Made by a program: the position numbers and the translations under genes. Shown piece by piece: positions 36,633 through 44,804 of a stretch of DNA of 64,000 nucleotides. Location: contig CAZAZQ010000004.1 in assembly GCA_964489705.1 (NCBI GenBank), positions 1-64,000 of the forward strand, written 5' to 3'. This DNA is from CAZAZQ01 sp964489705. Its GTDB lineage: Bacteria; Zixibacteria; MSB-5A5; GN15; FEB-12. Below the pieces are notes generated by a model. The model saw only the letters and a list, made by a program, of their open reading frames with translations, made no database searches and was not told the origin of the DNA. How positions within the stretch are numbered: position 1 is the stretch's first letter; the number at the start of each line of letters is the position of its first letter.

Positions 36633-36905
36633 TTCCTATCCTTTTCTCGTTCTCCTCATCAGGTGTCCGTAACTTTTTTGTGCTTCAAAGGTAACGAAAT
36701 CAGCTTTGAAGTCAAGGCTATTTGCCATCGGTGGCGACGAAAAGTATCTCGCCGGGTTTTCTTTTGAATCTATTGGGGAGAAATGGAAGTAAAAAGAAAA
36801 TTTCCGACGACATTCGCCGTCTCTGCCGAAAAAAGCAAGAGAGTTCTCGGAAGCCGGTGAAAATTTGTTGAATGAAAGCAAAAAATAGAATAGATTTGCA
36901 TTATT

Positions 36906-38663
36906 ATGAATTCGCTGCTGTTTGAAAAGTTCTTCAAGAAGTTTCAACTCTCGCAGACGAATATTCTCATTTTGCTGTCGGTCTTTGTGGGGTTTGCCAC
37001 CGGTTTGGGGGCGATTGCGTTTATCTTGCTCATCAAGTATTTCAACCACCTCTTTTTCGGTTTGACCGATCAAATTCTCACGGAAGCGATAGGCTCGCAA
37101 GGGTTCAGCATAAAGTACTGGCTGCCGCTTATCCCGTTTGTCGGCGGGCTGCTGGTCGGTCCGATTGTGTACAAATATGCGGTGGAAGCGAAAGGGCACG
37201 GGGTGCCGGAAGTGATGAATGCAGTGGCTCGAATGGGAGGGATTATCCGTCCCCGGGTGGCGGCGGCAAAATCGATCGCTTCCGCTATCTGCATCGGTTC
37301 AGGCGGCTCGGCGGGGCGGGAAGGTCCCATCGTGCAAATCGGCTCGGCTATCGGCTCGACTATCGGGCAGGTGTTTCGCATGTCGGGCGACCGGGTGAAA
37401 ATTCTGGTCGGCTGCGGTGCCGCCGCAGGGATTTCTTCGGTGTTTAACGCCCCCATCGCCGGGGTGCTCTTTTCCCTGGAAATTATCCTCGGTGATTATG
37501 CCATAACCACCTTCTCGCCGGTTATCTTGTCCTCGGTCGTTGCCTCGGTGGTGACGCGGAGTTTCTTGGGCAATCACCCCGCCTTCGAAGTCCCCAGTTA
37601 CTCCTTGGTTTCGGCGTGGGAGATACCGCTCTATGTGGTTATGGGTATCGGCATGGGGGCGGTCGGTGTCATGTTCACCCGCACCTTGACCCTTTTCGAG
37701 GATTGGTTTGACGGCTTGAAAGTCCCTTCCGTTTTGAAACCCGCTATCGGGGGATTGCTCCTTGGCATTATCGCTATCTTTTACCCCCAAGTGTTGGCGG
37801 ACGGATATGAAACGATAAAGCTGACCTTGTACGGTCAGATGGCGTTCTGGATTTTGATTGTTCTCATCGTTATGAAGTTGGCGGCGACCTGCTTGACCCT
37901 CGGGTCGGGGAACTCGGGCGGTATTTTTGCCCCCTCGCTGTTTATGGGCGCCGTGGCGGGCGGGGCGTTCGGGTTTATCGTCAATCATCTTTTCCCCGGA
38001 GCGACGGCAACCCCCGGCGCCTACGCCCTGGTCGGGATGGCGGGGATGGTGGCGGCAGCGACTCATGCTCCTATTACGGCGTTGCTCATCATCTTTGAAA
38101 TGACGTCCGATTACCGCATTATTTTGCCTCTCATGGTGACGGTGGTTTTTTCCGCTTTGGTAGCGCGGCGGTTGTTCCCTCATTCGATTTACACCGTCAA
38201 GCTCATCCGGCGCGGTATCGACATCCGGGGCGGGAAAGACGTCAACGTCCTCAAATCTCACAAGGTCGCCGAGATTATGGATACCAACTTCGTGACGATT
38301 TCCGTTACCACGCCGCTGGCGAAGATTTTCGACATCATCGAGCATACCAACGAGTCGTATTTCGTGGTCCTGGACAACAACAGCCATATCCGGGGGGTAC
38401 TCTCGTTTCAGGATATCCGGTCGGTGCTCAGCCAGCATTCGCTCGATTATCTGGTTATCGCTCAGGATTTAGTACAGGAGAATACCTGTTTCCTTGATTC
38501 GGAGGACGATTTGGAGCAAGCCTTCAAGCTGTTCGGCTTGCGGGATTTGAAGCTTATCCCGGTGGTGCATGGGCCTGAGCAAGAAAAGGTCATCGGGGTG
38601 TTGCGCCGGGAAGATTTGATAGACTATTACAACAAGCGGCTCTTAGAGACGCTGAAGCAGTAA
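36906..38663 (+). CDS. ClC-family chloride channel/antiporter with C-terminal CBS pair
   Basis: 585 residues. About ten membrane segments between 18 and 430. Signature GSGGSAGREGP (131-141, gating Glu139) and GSGNSGGIFAPSLFMGA near 340. Two CBS domains follow (about 452-510, VAEIMDTNFVTISVTTPLAKIFDII, and about 520-580), which in this family bind nucleotides and regulate transport. No Shine-Dalgarno precedes the ATG; a TAGAAT -10-like box at 36886-36891 suggests a very short leader. Single-gene unit. Confidence 0.94.
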   Translation: MNSLLFEKFFKKFQLSQTNILILLSVFVGFATGLGAIAFILLIKYFNHLFFGLTDQILTEAIGSQGFSIKYWLPLIPFVGGLLVGPIVYKYAVEAKGHGVPEVMNAVARMGGIIRPRVAAAKSIASAICIGSGGSAGREGPIVQIGSAIGSTIGQVFRMSGDRVKILVGCGAAAGISSVFNAPIAGVLFSLEIILGDYAITTFSPVILSSVVASVVTRSFLGNHPAFEVPSYSLVSAWEIPLYVVMGIGMGAVGVMFTRTLTLFEDWFDGLKVPSVLKPAIGGLLLGIIAIFYPQVLADGYETIKLTLYGQMAFWILIVLIVMKLAATCLTLGSGNSGGIFAPSLFMGAVAGGAFGFIVNHLFPGATATPGAYALVGMAGMVAAATHAPITALLIIFEMTSDYRIILPLMVTVVFSALVARRLFPHSIYTVKLIRRGIDIRGGKDVNVLKSHKVAEIMDTNFVTISVTTPLAKIFDIIEHTNESYFVVLDNNSHIRGVLSFQDIRSVLSQHSLDYLVIAQDLVQENTCFLDSEDDLEQAFKLFGLRDLKLIPVVHGPEQEKVIGVLRREDLIDYYNKRLLETLKQ

Positions 38664-38783
38664 GCTCCCGCCGTCTCCCTTTACGTTCTTTCCGTAATTA
38701 ACGTTGTTGGTGTTATTCAACGCTGCCAGAAATCCTTTCCTCTTATCGAAAGCTGAAATTGCGGTTTTTCTGCTGAGTGGCAC

Positions 38784-38818
38784 AAAAAAACACCGGCAGG
38801 TTTTTTCCTGCCGGTGTT
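38784..38818 (-). terminator. Terminator of the second subtilisin gene, possibly shared with the ClC gene
   Basis: 12-bp stem AACACCGGCAGG (38789-38800) / CCTGCCGGTGTT (38807-38818), TTTTTT loop. The A run at 38784-38790 gives the T run on the minus strand; on the + strand GATTTTC follows. Confidence 0.9.
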
Positions 38819-38836
38819 GATTTTCTTGGGATTCCC

Positions 38837-41212
38837 TTACGGGGATGGCGGTGGGGAGCCGCCTCGGAAGAGGTAATCGACCATGTACGTCAGGTCGTTG
38901 ATATTTACGTCGAAATCAACTTGAGCATCACCCGCTTGAATGGAAACGGGCGGCTCTCCACCCTTGAAGAGATAGGCGACCAAGTACGTGACGTCGCCGA
39001 CGTTGATAATTAGGTTTCCGTCGGCATCGCCGCGGATAACCGTCCGAGAACGGATTTCGCCGCCGTAGACCACCGGCTCGTAGTCGAAATAGTCGGAATC
39101 GAACTCCAGGCTGTACAGCCCGGTGGTCGAATCAATCGGTTGACTCAAGCCGCCGAAGGCGTACGGGTCGAGAGTAAAGTATATTTTCATCACTTCCCCG
39201 GAGCCGACCGGCAAGGGAGGCGAACCGCCGCCATTGTCGGCGGTCAACCGGACGGTGTACTTGTTGTGATCCGGATCGAAGGTGATATACATGATATCTT
39301 CAAAATAGCTGGTACGACTCCCCAAAGAGACCGAGTCAAAAGTGATTTGGAAGGAAGGGGTGCTTTCGTATTTGAACGGGATGATTATTTGGTTCAATTC
39401 TTGGGTGTTGACGATGTCGACTGAAATGACCACCTGGTCTCCGGCGTACGCCGAATCGGTTTTGAACGTAGCGGTATCGCCCAGAACGGCGACGTAGTGG
39501 GGTTTGTTGGTGGTGATGTCGCCGTAAGCGCTTCCAATCGTGAGGGAGACGTCGTACACGCCGACCTCGGTGTACGTATGACTCGGATTTTGCGCGTACG
39601 AGGTGTCACCGTCGCCGAACGACCACATCCATGAGGTGGGGCTGATGGTGGAGCTGTCGTAGAATTGCACGGTCAGCGGTCCCTGCCCGATGGTTGCATC
39701 GGCGTAGAAATTCGCTCCCCAATTCAATGCCGCATCAAGATTGATGACCCCCCAGCCGTAGGTATTGTCCGGCGAGGCGGCGTTGTCGGCGGTTTCCATG
39801 AGGGCTAAGCGGATGAGCTCCGGCGGATACGTGGGACGCGCTTGTATCAGCAAACAAGCGGCTCCGGCAACCAGCGGGGTCGAGAGGGAAGTACCGCTGG
39901 CGGAGCCGTAACTGGCATCACTAACCGCAGTGGCGCAAGCGGTGGAGACACCACGGGCGCACACTTCCGGTTTGGTTCTGCCGTCGTAGGTAGGACCGCG
40001 AGAAGAGAAGGAAGCAATCAAGCCGGTCGAGGTGACTGCGCCGACGGCAAGAATATCGTGGGCGTCAGCCGGAGCGATGAGCGTCCCGGTGCCGGAGCCT
40101 TCGTTACCCATGGCGTTGCAAACGACGATGCCCATGCTTGCCGCCGTGTTGGCTGCCAGCGTCGTCGTGGCGGTGTTTCCGTCAAGGTCTTCATACGTAT
40201 ACCAGTCGATGTAGCCCAGCGAAGAAGTGACCACGTCGGCTCCGAGGGTGTCAACCCATTCCAACGCCGCTACCCAGTTATCTTCTTCCACTTCAGTTTC
40301 CGAGCGCACATCTTCGGTTTTCGCCAGAATGATATTGGCTTTATACGCCGGTCCGATTTGGACACCGTCTTTGAAACCTGCCGAAGTTGACCAGGTATAG
40401 GTGCCGTGATTCCAGGCGTTCGACCAGTCTTCCGCTTCGTTGGCGGTGTTGCTGTCGTCGAAGACAAAGTCCCATTCCGCGATTACTCGTCCCTCGGCAA
40501 AGTGAGAGGCGAATACTTCATGGGACTTTCTGAAACCGGTGTCGAACACCGCCAAGGTAACTCCTTCGCCGTGGTAGCCTTTGTCATGTACCGCAGGAAC
40601 GTTGATTTGCGCCAATTGGGCGTAAGAGCTGCCGTAGTCCAAGGCATCCGGCGCCAGGGCGTTGCTCGGCGGGGTGTCTCCACGAATCGTTTCTGGTTCG
40701 GGATAGTGTTTGACGAAGGTCAAAACCGGCCTGACCTCGTAGACAAAGGGGAGAGCGGCGATTTCGTCGACCTTCTCCTTGGGCGCGTTGAAGCTGGCGG
40801 CGTTCAGCCACCGAGAGCTCCGGTGGAATGTCGCTCCCAACGACACGATTTCATCAATGTATGATTGCGCCACCGGCAGATCGGCAAAGACGATATGATC
40901 CATGCCGGTTTTGGCTCGGCGTTTCATGACTTTTTCGCTGAAGGTTATTTCGGAAGCTTTCCGGTCGAACTGGTCTTTGGTGAAGACGCCTTTGTCTGTG
41001 AAGAAAGCCCAGATTTTGACGTTCTCCCCGTCTTGGCGGGTGAGGTACTCTCTCGTTCCGGCGGACAGCGGCTCGAAACTTTTCTTCAACACGACCGGCT
41101 CGTCGACCAAAAAGGAAGGGAGCTCTTTGGCTGACGTGGGGGCGGTTAGAAAGATGAGAGGAGTGAGGAGGATGGTGAGGTAGACCACTACCTGCATACG
41201 TTGCACTTTCAT
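38837..41212 (-). CDS. Secreted subtilisin-family (S8) protease with PKD, cohesin-like and dockerin-like domains
   Basis: 791 residues. ATG with AAAGGA 8 nt upstream. Signal peptide about 1-28 (YLTILLTPLIFLTAPTSA). An inhibitor-like propeptide spans about 60-165. Catalytic residues: Asp224 in AVFDTGF, His269 in WNHGTYTWSTSAG (the usual HGTHVAG is altered, but the His-Gly-Thr core is kept), Asn370, Ser442 in SGTSLSTPLVAG. A PKD domain follows (SSTISPTSWMWSFGDGDTSY, about 505-580), then a cohesin-like sandwich (about 590-735, YAGDQVVISVDIVNTQELNQ) and two calcium loops (GDADGNLIINVGDVTY; GDAQVDFDVNINDLTY, the first position pattern weaker). It resembles the protease at 11503 in domain order and is probably a diverged paralogue. 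Confidence 0.92.
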   Translation of the reverse strand: MKVQRMQVVVYLTILLTPLIFLTAPTSAKELPSFLVDEPVVLKKSFEPLSAGTREYLTRQDGENVKIWAFFTDKGVFTKDQFDRKASEITFSEKVMKRRAKTGMDHIVFADLPVAQSYIDEIVSLGATFHRSSRWLNAASFNAPKEKVDEIAALPFVYEVRPVLTFVKHYPEPETIRGDTPPSNALAPDALDYGSSYAQLAQINVPAVHDKGYHGEGVTLAVFDTGFRKSHEVFASHFAEGRVIAEWDFVFDDSNTANEAEDWSNAWNHGTYTWSTSAGFKDGVQIGPAYKANIILAKTEDVRSETEVEEDNWVAALEWVDTLGADVVTSSLGYIDWYTYEDLDGNTATTTLAANTAASMGIVVCNAMGNEGSGTGTLIAPADAHDILAVGAVTSTGLIASFSSRGPTYDGRTKPEVCARGVSTACATAVSDASYGSASGTSLSTPLVAGAACLLIQARPTYPPELIRLALMETADNAASPDNTYGWGVINLDAALNWGANFYADATIGQGPLTVQFYDSSTISPTSWMWSFGDGDTSYAQNPSHTYTEVGVYDVSLTIGSAYGDITTNKPHYVAVLGDTATFKTDSAYAGDQVVISVDIVNTQELNQIIIPFKYESTPSFQITFDSVSLGSRTSYFEDIMYITFDPDHNKYTVRLTADNGGGSPPLPVGSGEVMKIYFTLDPYAFGGLSQPIDSTTGLYSLEFDSDYFDYEPVVYGGEIRSRTVIRGDADGNLIINVGDVTYLVAYLFKGGEPPVSIQAGDAQVDFDVNINDLTYMVDYLFRGGSPPPSP

Positions 41213-41261
41213 GTATACGTTCCTTTCTTTGAGGTCATACTTCTTGCTTGACTCTTCGGCA

Positions 41262-41301
41262 TGTACCTAATTTAAGGTACGACGATATCCGTTTTTGTCA
41301 A
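41262..41301 (-). promoter_or_regulatory. Candidate promoter with overlapping inverted repeat for the second subtilisin gene
   Basis: On the minus strand TTGACA (41301-41296) lies 16 bp before TACCTT (41279-41274), a weak -10. An inverted repeat GTACCT-6-AGGTAC (41262-41279) covers the -10 position and could be an operator. The rest of the gap up to the pilin gene holds the hairpins listed separately. Confidence 0.35.
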
Positions 41302-41317
41302 CCGCAAATTGATTCTC

Positions 41318-41356
41318 CCCCATTTATATGGGGTATTTCCTATACTTCTAAATGGG
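41318..41356. repeat. Two mutually exclusive inverted repeats
   Basis: CCCCAT-TTAT-ATGGGG (41318-41333) overlaps a longer pairing CCCATTTA (41319-41326) / TAAATGGG (41349-41356). Only one can form at a time. It lies between the divergent protease and pilin genes. Confidence 0.5.
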
Positions 41357-41577
41357 ACGGTCGACGAAATTGTTCCTCCCTTTTGTCCGGTCTTTCTTCC
41401 GGTTCTTTTGTAATGCTGTATCGGACAATCCCTTTGAGGGGGACAGGGAGTTTTTTCAGTATTTTTTCGTTCGGGGCACGGCGTATGCTAAGATAGCGGA
41501 CGGCAGAGACGCGGTACCCAACCCGTTATAAAAGAAAATCCTCGGTGCCGCGCCGGATAAGCCCAGAAAGTACGGTG

Positions 41578-42090
41578 ATGATGATGAAAGCAAAATTTGC
41601 GAAGAATTCGGGAATGACCCTTATCGAACTGCTGACCACGGTGGTCATTATGGGGATAGTGTCCACCATGGCGATGCCTCGATTCAAAGCGGCGTGGGAA
41701 AAACTTGCCATCAGGAGCGAAACAAGGGAAATCACCTCCACCTTGCGTCTGGCTCGGTCGATGGCGGTTGCCAACAAAGCTCAGTATGGGGTGTACTTTG
41801 ACGGCAGCAACAAGACCATCACCCTGTTCAAAGATATTGTCAACCTGAGCAGTTATCAATATGATGTTGGGGATTCGCTGATTCGCGTCGATACTCTTCC
41901 TCCCGAATATACCTATCTGGGGACGGATATGGACAACGATGTGCTGGTCTTTCGTCCCAACGGCTCGGCAAAATTTACCGGCGGCGGGAACATTCACACC
42001 ATGGCATCGACGGAAACCGTCGTCGGTATTATGATTCACAACGTCTTAGCCTCCACCGGCAGGGTGCAGGTCGACGAAAGTTTTTATTAA
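41578..42090 (+). CDS. Type IV pilin-like / pseudopilin protein (GspH type)
   Basis: About 170 residues. Three tandem ATG codons (41578, 41581, 41584) make the exact start uncertain; the frame also opens at a GTG at 41545. The prepilin peptidase site is clear: KNSG|MTLIELLTTVVIMGIVSTMAMP, with the +5 Glu and a hydrophobic helix. The downstream domain (RSETREITSTLRLARSMAVANKAQYGVYFD) is of GspH/FimT minor-pilin type. Followed by a terminator and then the pil operon; probably a minor pilin of that machine. Confidence 0.88.
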   Translation: MMMKAKFAKNSGMTLIELLTTVVIMGIVSTMAMPRFKAAWEKLAIRSETREITSTLRLARSMAVANKAQYGVYFDGSNKTITLFKDIVNLSSYQYDVGDSLIRVDTLPPEYTYLGTDMDNDVLVFRPNGSAKFTGGGNIHTMASTETVVGIMIHNVLASTGRVQVDESFY

Positions 42091-42127
42091 AACCGAGACT
42101 ATCCCCTTTTTCCTCATCCTCCGGCAG

Positions 42128-42157
42128 AGCCTCTCCTTTTCGGGAGAGGCTTTTTTT
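42128..42157 (+). terminator. Intrinsic terminator of the pilin-like gene
   Basis: 9-bp stem AGCCTCTCC (42128-42136) / GGAGAGGCT (42143-42151), loop TTTTCG, followed by TTTTTT. Confidence 0.9.
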
Positions 42158-42374
42158 GCTTTTTGGTAAGCAATTTGAGGTTCCGGGGCGATTTCCTTAA
42201 AGGCTTATCCGAAAAAAACCGATAACTAATTTGACCTAATGGGTGAGAGCAATCGACCGTCATGGAATGATTCGGCATCCCCGAACTTTTTTGAGGCGGG
42301 TCATTAAATGACGATAAAGATTGCCGATACATGAGACATAGTTAAGAGGATAAAATTTAAGCAAAGAGAAGCGT

Positions 42375-43427
42375 ATGTTATTCTCCGGCAGAAGCAAAAG
42401 TACCGTAGGTCTGGACATCGGCGCCTCCTCGATTAAGCTCATCAAACTGGAGCATACGAAAGTCGGTCATACCATCGATGCGATCGGCATTCGGGAACTG
42501 CCTCCGGAAGCAATTGTAACCGGTGAAATTCGGGATCGGGAGGCGGTCATTTTCAACGTTCAATCGCTCATTGACCAGACCGACCCGCGGATAAAAGACG
42601 TGGTCGTGTCGGTTTCCGGACATGCCGTTATCACGGATCGTTTCACCATCGACAAGAAAACCGGAACGGAAGCCGAGCAGGCAATTTTGTTCGAAACCGA
42701 GCAACGGGCGCCTTTCGACGTCGACGACGTCAGCTTGGATTACCACATTATCAAGGTGGATGAAGAAGCCAACAAGATGGACGTCCTGCTGGTGGCGGCG
42801 CGAAAAGAATATCTCCAGAGCTACTTGGAACTGATTCAGGATTGCGGTCTACGGCCGGTCATTGTCGATGACGATGCGTTCGCCATCTACAATGCCTACA
42901 TCATGAACTACGATGTCGATCCCTCTCGGGTCACCGCCTTGGTGAACATCGGCTACGACGTGACCAACATCACGTATATTGCGGACGGCATGTACCAGTC
43001 GACCCGCGACGTTTCCGCCGGAACGCGCGAAATTTATAACGCCATCCAAAAAGAGTTTCGGTTGAACCACGAGTTGACCAGCAAAGCCATCAAAGGAGAA
43101 ATGTCTGATTCGATAGATCAGGACATGCTCAAGGCGACGATTATTTCCTCGACCGACGAATTGACCGCCGGCATTGAATTGGCTTTCTCCTATTTTAAGT
43201 CTCAAGCGAAAGTAGACACCATAGATTGGATAGTCCTCTCCGGGGGCGGGTCGTTGGTGCCCTATCTGCCGGAATTCCTCCAGTCCAAGCTCAATGTTCC
43301 TCTCGAAATTGCAAATCCCTTGCGGAATATCGACTACGATCCGGAACTGTTCCAATACCTCCAACCGGAGAAGATTGCCCCCTTGTTGACGGTGCCAGTT
43401 GGTTTAGCGATGCGGAAGGTGAGGTAA
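42375..43427 (+). CDS. pilM: Type IV pilus assembly protein PilM
   Basis: 350 residues. Actin-like ATPase fold: phosphate-1 loop TVGLDIGASSIKLIKLE (10-26), ALVNIGYDVTNITYI, adenosine loop WIVLSGGGSLVPYLPEFL. It sits on the cytoplasmic face of the inner membrane and binds the PilN tail. First gene of pilMNOPQ; pilN starts 6 bp after the stop. No promoter was clearly identified in the 217 bp after the preceding terminator. Confidence 0.95.
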   Translation: MLFSGRSKSTVGLDIGASSIKLIKLEHTKVGHTIDAIGIRELPPEAIVTGEIRDREAVIFNVQSLIDQTDPRIKDVVVSVSGHAVITDRFTIDKKTGTEAEQAILFETEQRAPFDVDDVSLDYHIIKVDEEANKMDVLLVAARKEYLQSYLELIQDCGLRPVIVDDDAFAIYNAYIMNYDVDPSRVTALVNIGYDVTNITYIADGMYQSTRDVSAGTREIYNAIQKEFRLNHELTSKAIKGEMSDSIDQDMLKATIISSTDELTAGIELAFSYFKSQAKVDTIDWIVLSGGGSLVPYLPEFLQSKLNVPLEIANPLRNIDYDPELFQYLQPEKIAPLLTVPVGLAMRKVR

Positions 43428-43433
43428 CAACCG

Positions 43434-44156
43434 ATGATAGAGATAAATCTACTCCCGAAAGAGTATCTCAAGAAGCCCTTTAGTTTCTCCCTGGGCAAGA
43501 CCGGTATCTATGCCATTGCGGCGGCGGCGGGTATTGTCCTGATGCTGATCGGCGTGACCTTTTACCAAATCCGTCAGTTGGGAGAACTGGAAGGCAATAT
43601 CGCCAAAGCCCGACAGCGGGCGGCGATGCTTGAGAAAGACATCAAGCTGGTCGACGGTTTGATGGATGTGAAAAGCAAGATTACCAGCCGGATGGCGGCG
43701 GTAGAGCGGCTCGACAGCCATCGTTCCGCCTGGGTGCGGATTCTGGAAGATCTTGCCCGCAACGTGCCGGAGTTTGTCTGGTTAGGGCATTTCAAGGAAG
43801 AAACTCTCGATACCCTCCAGCAAGCCAATACCAAATCGGGCACTAACAACCAAAAGGCGCAAGAGGCACCGCCGCAGGCACAACCGACCATCCGCAAGGT
43901 GGAAATCGAAGGGTATGCCTTTACCTTGAACGCCTTGGCGTCCTTTATGATTAAGATGATGCGTTCGGATTACTTCGATAATGTGGAGCTGGTGGCGACC
44001 GACGAGGTCAAATTCCATGACCAGAAAGCGTACGATTTCATCCTCTCCTGCAATTTACACTACCTCTCCGACGAAAAGTTACGAGGGCTTATTGCCCAGG
44101 CTGACAAGACGAGCCAAAACGCTTCCGGGTCGACCAGTCATAAAAGTTTGAACTGA
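43434..44156 (+). CDS. pilN: Type IV pilus assembly protein PilN
   Basis: 240 residues. Begins MIEINLLPKEYLKKP, the conserved PilM-binding motif (INLLP). One membrane helix (TGIYAIAAAAGIVLMLIGVTFYQI), then a coiled coil (LEGNIAKARQRAAMLEKDI) and a periplasmic ferredoxin-like domain. Forms a heterodimer with PilO in the alignment complex. An insert around 125-145 is rich in Gln/Ala/Pro. Confidence 0.94.
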   Translation: MIEINLLPKEYLKKPFSFSLGKTGIYAIAAAAGIVLMLIGVTFYQIRQLGELEGNIAKARQRAAMLEKDIKLVDGLMDVKSKITSRMAAVERLDSHRSAWVRILEDLARNVPEFVWLGHFKEETLDTLQQANTKSGTNNQKAQEAPPQAQPTIRKVEIEGYAFTLNALASFMIKMMRSDYFDNVELVATDEVKFHDQKAYDFILSCNLHYLSDEKLRGLIAQADKTSQNASGSTSHKSLN

Positions 44157-44168
44157 GGATAAGGGACT

Positions 44169-44789
44169 ATGGACTTCAAAGATGCAAAAACACAGAAGAT
44201 TGCGCTCGCGGTCCTGGCATTTTTCATCGTGGTCTATTTCTGGTATTCGCGGGTATACACCAACTACAGCAACCAGATTGCGTTGAAGAGCCAGGAATTC
44301 GAGACGATAACCACCAACTTGAGAAACGTCGAGATGAAAGCCAAATCGCTCGACGCCCTCCAGTTGGAATATTCGGAGTTGGTCAAGCGCTATCATGAAA
44401 TCGAAGCCTTGCTTCCGGAAGTCAAGCAGATTCCTTCTCTTCTGGTTCAGCTTCACACGGCGTCTTCGCTGACCGGCACGAAAATCACCCGGCTGCAGCC
44501 GCTGCCGTTGAAGTCGGAAGAGTTTTACAATATCGCATCCTTTGAAATCGAGATGACCGGCACCTACCACGATTTCGGAAGATTCATCGGGTATGTGGCG
44601 AATTTCCCTTTCATTGCAAACATTTCGAATATGGAACTCAGCGCTCTGGATGTCGCCGTCGGTAAGCCTGTCCGGGAGGAAACCACCGGTCCTCAAGAGA
44701 TAAAACGGAAAGAAACCATGAGAGCCGTCTTTACGCTTTCCACCTATTTCGTGAAAGAAGAAGAACGGCTTCAAGAGATTGCCCTGTAG
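44169..44789 (+). CDS. pilO: Type IV pilus assembly protein PilO
   Basis: 206 residues. Short cytoplasmic N-terminus, one membrane helix (IALAVLAFFIVVYFWYSRVYTNY), coiled coil (SQEFETITTNLRNVEMKAKSLDAL) and periplasmic domain (LLPEVKQIPSLLVQLHTASSLTGTKI). Partner of PilN and PilP. 12 bp after pilN. Confidence 0.94.
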   Translation: MDFKDAKTQKIALAVLAFFIVVYFWYSRVYTNYSNQIALKSQEFETITTNLRNVEMKAKSLDALQLEYSELVKRYHEIEALLPEVKQIPSLLVQLHTASSLTGTKITRLQPLPLKSEEFYNIASFEIEMTGTYHDFGRFIGYVANFPFIANISNMELSALDVAVGKPVREETTGPQEIKRKETMRAVFTLSTYFVKEEERLQEIAL

Positions 44790-44804
44790 GAGGTGGACGG
44801 ATTC

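Noticed and set aside
36636..37199. 187-codon minus-strand open frame at the start of the ClC gene
   Set aside because: Overlaps the clear ClC N-terminus, has no ribosome site and no recognisable family.
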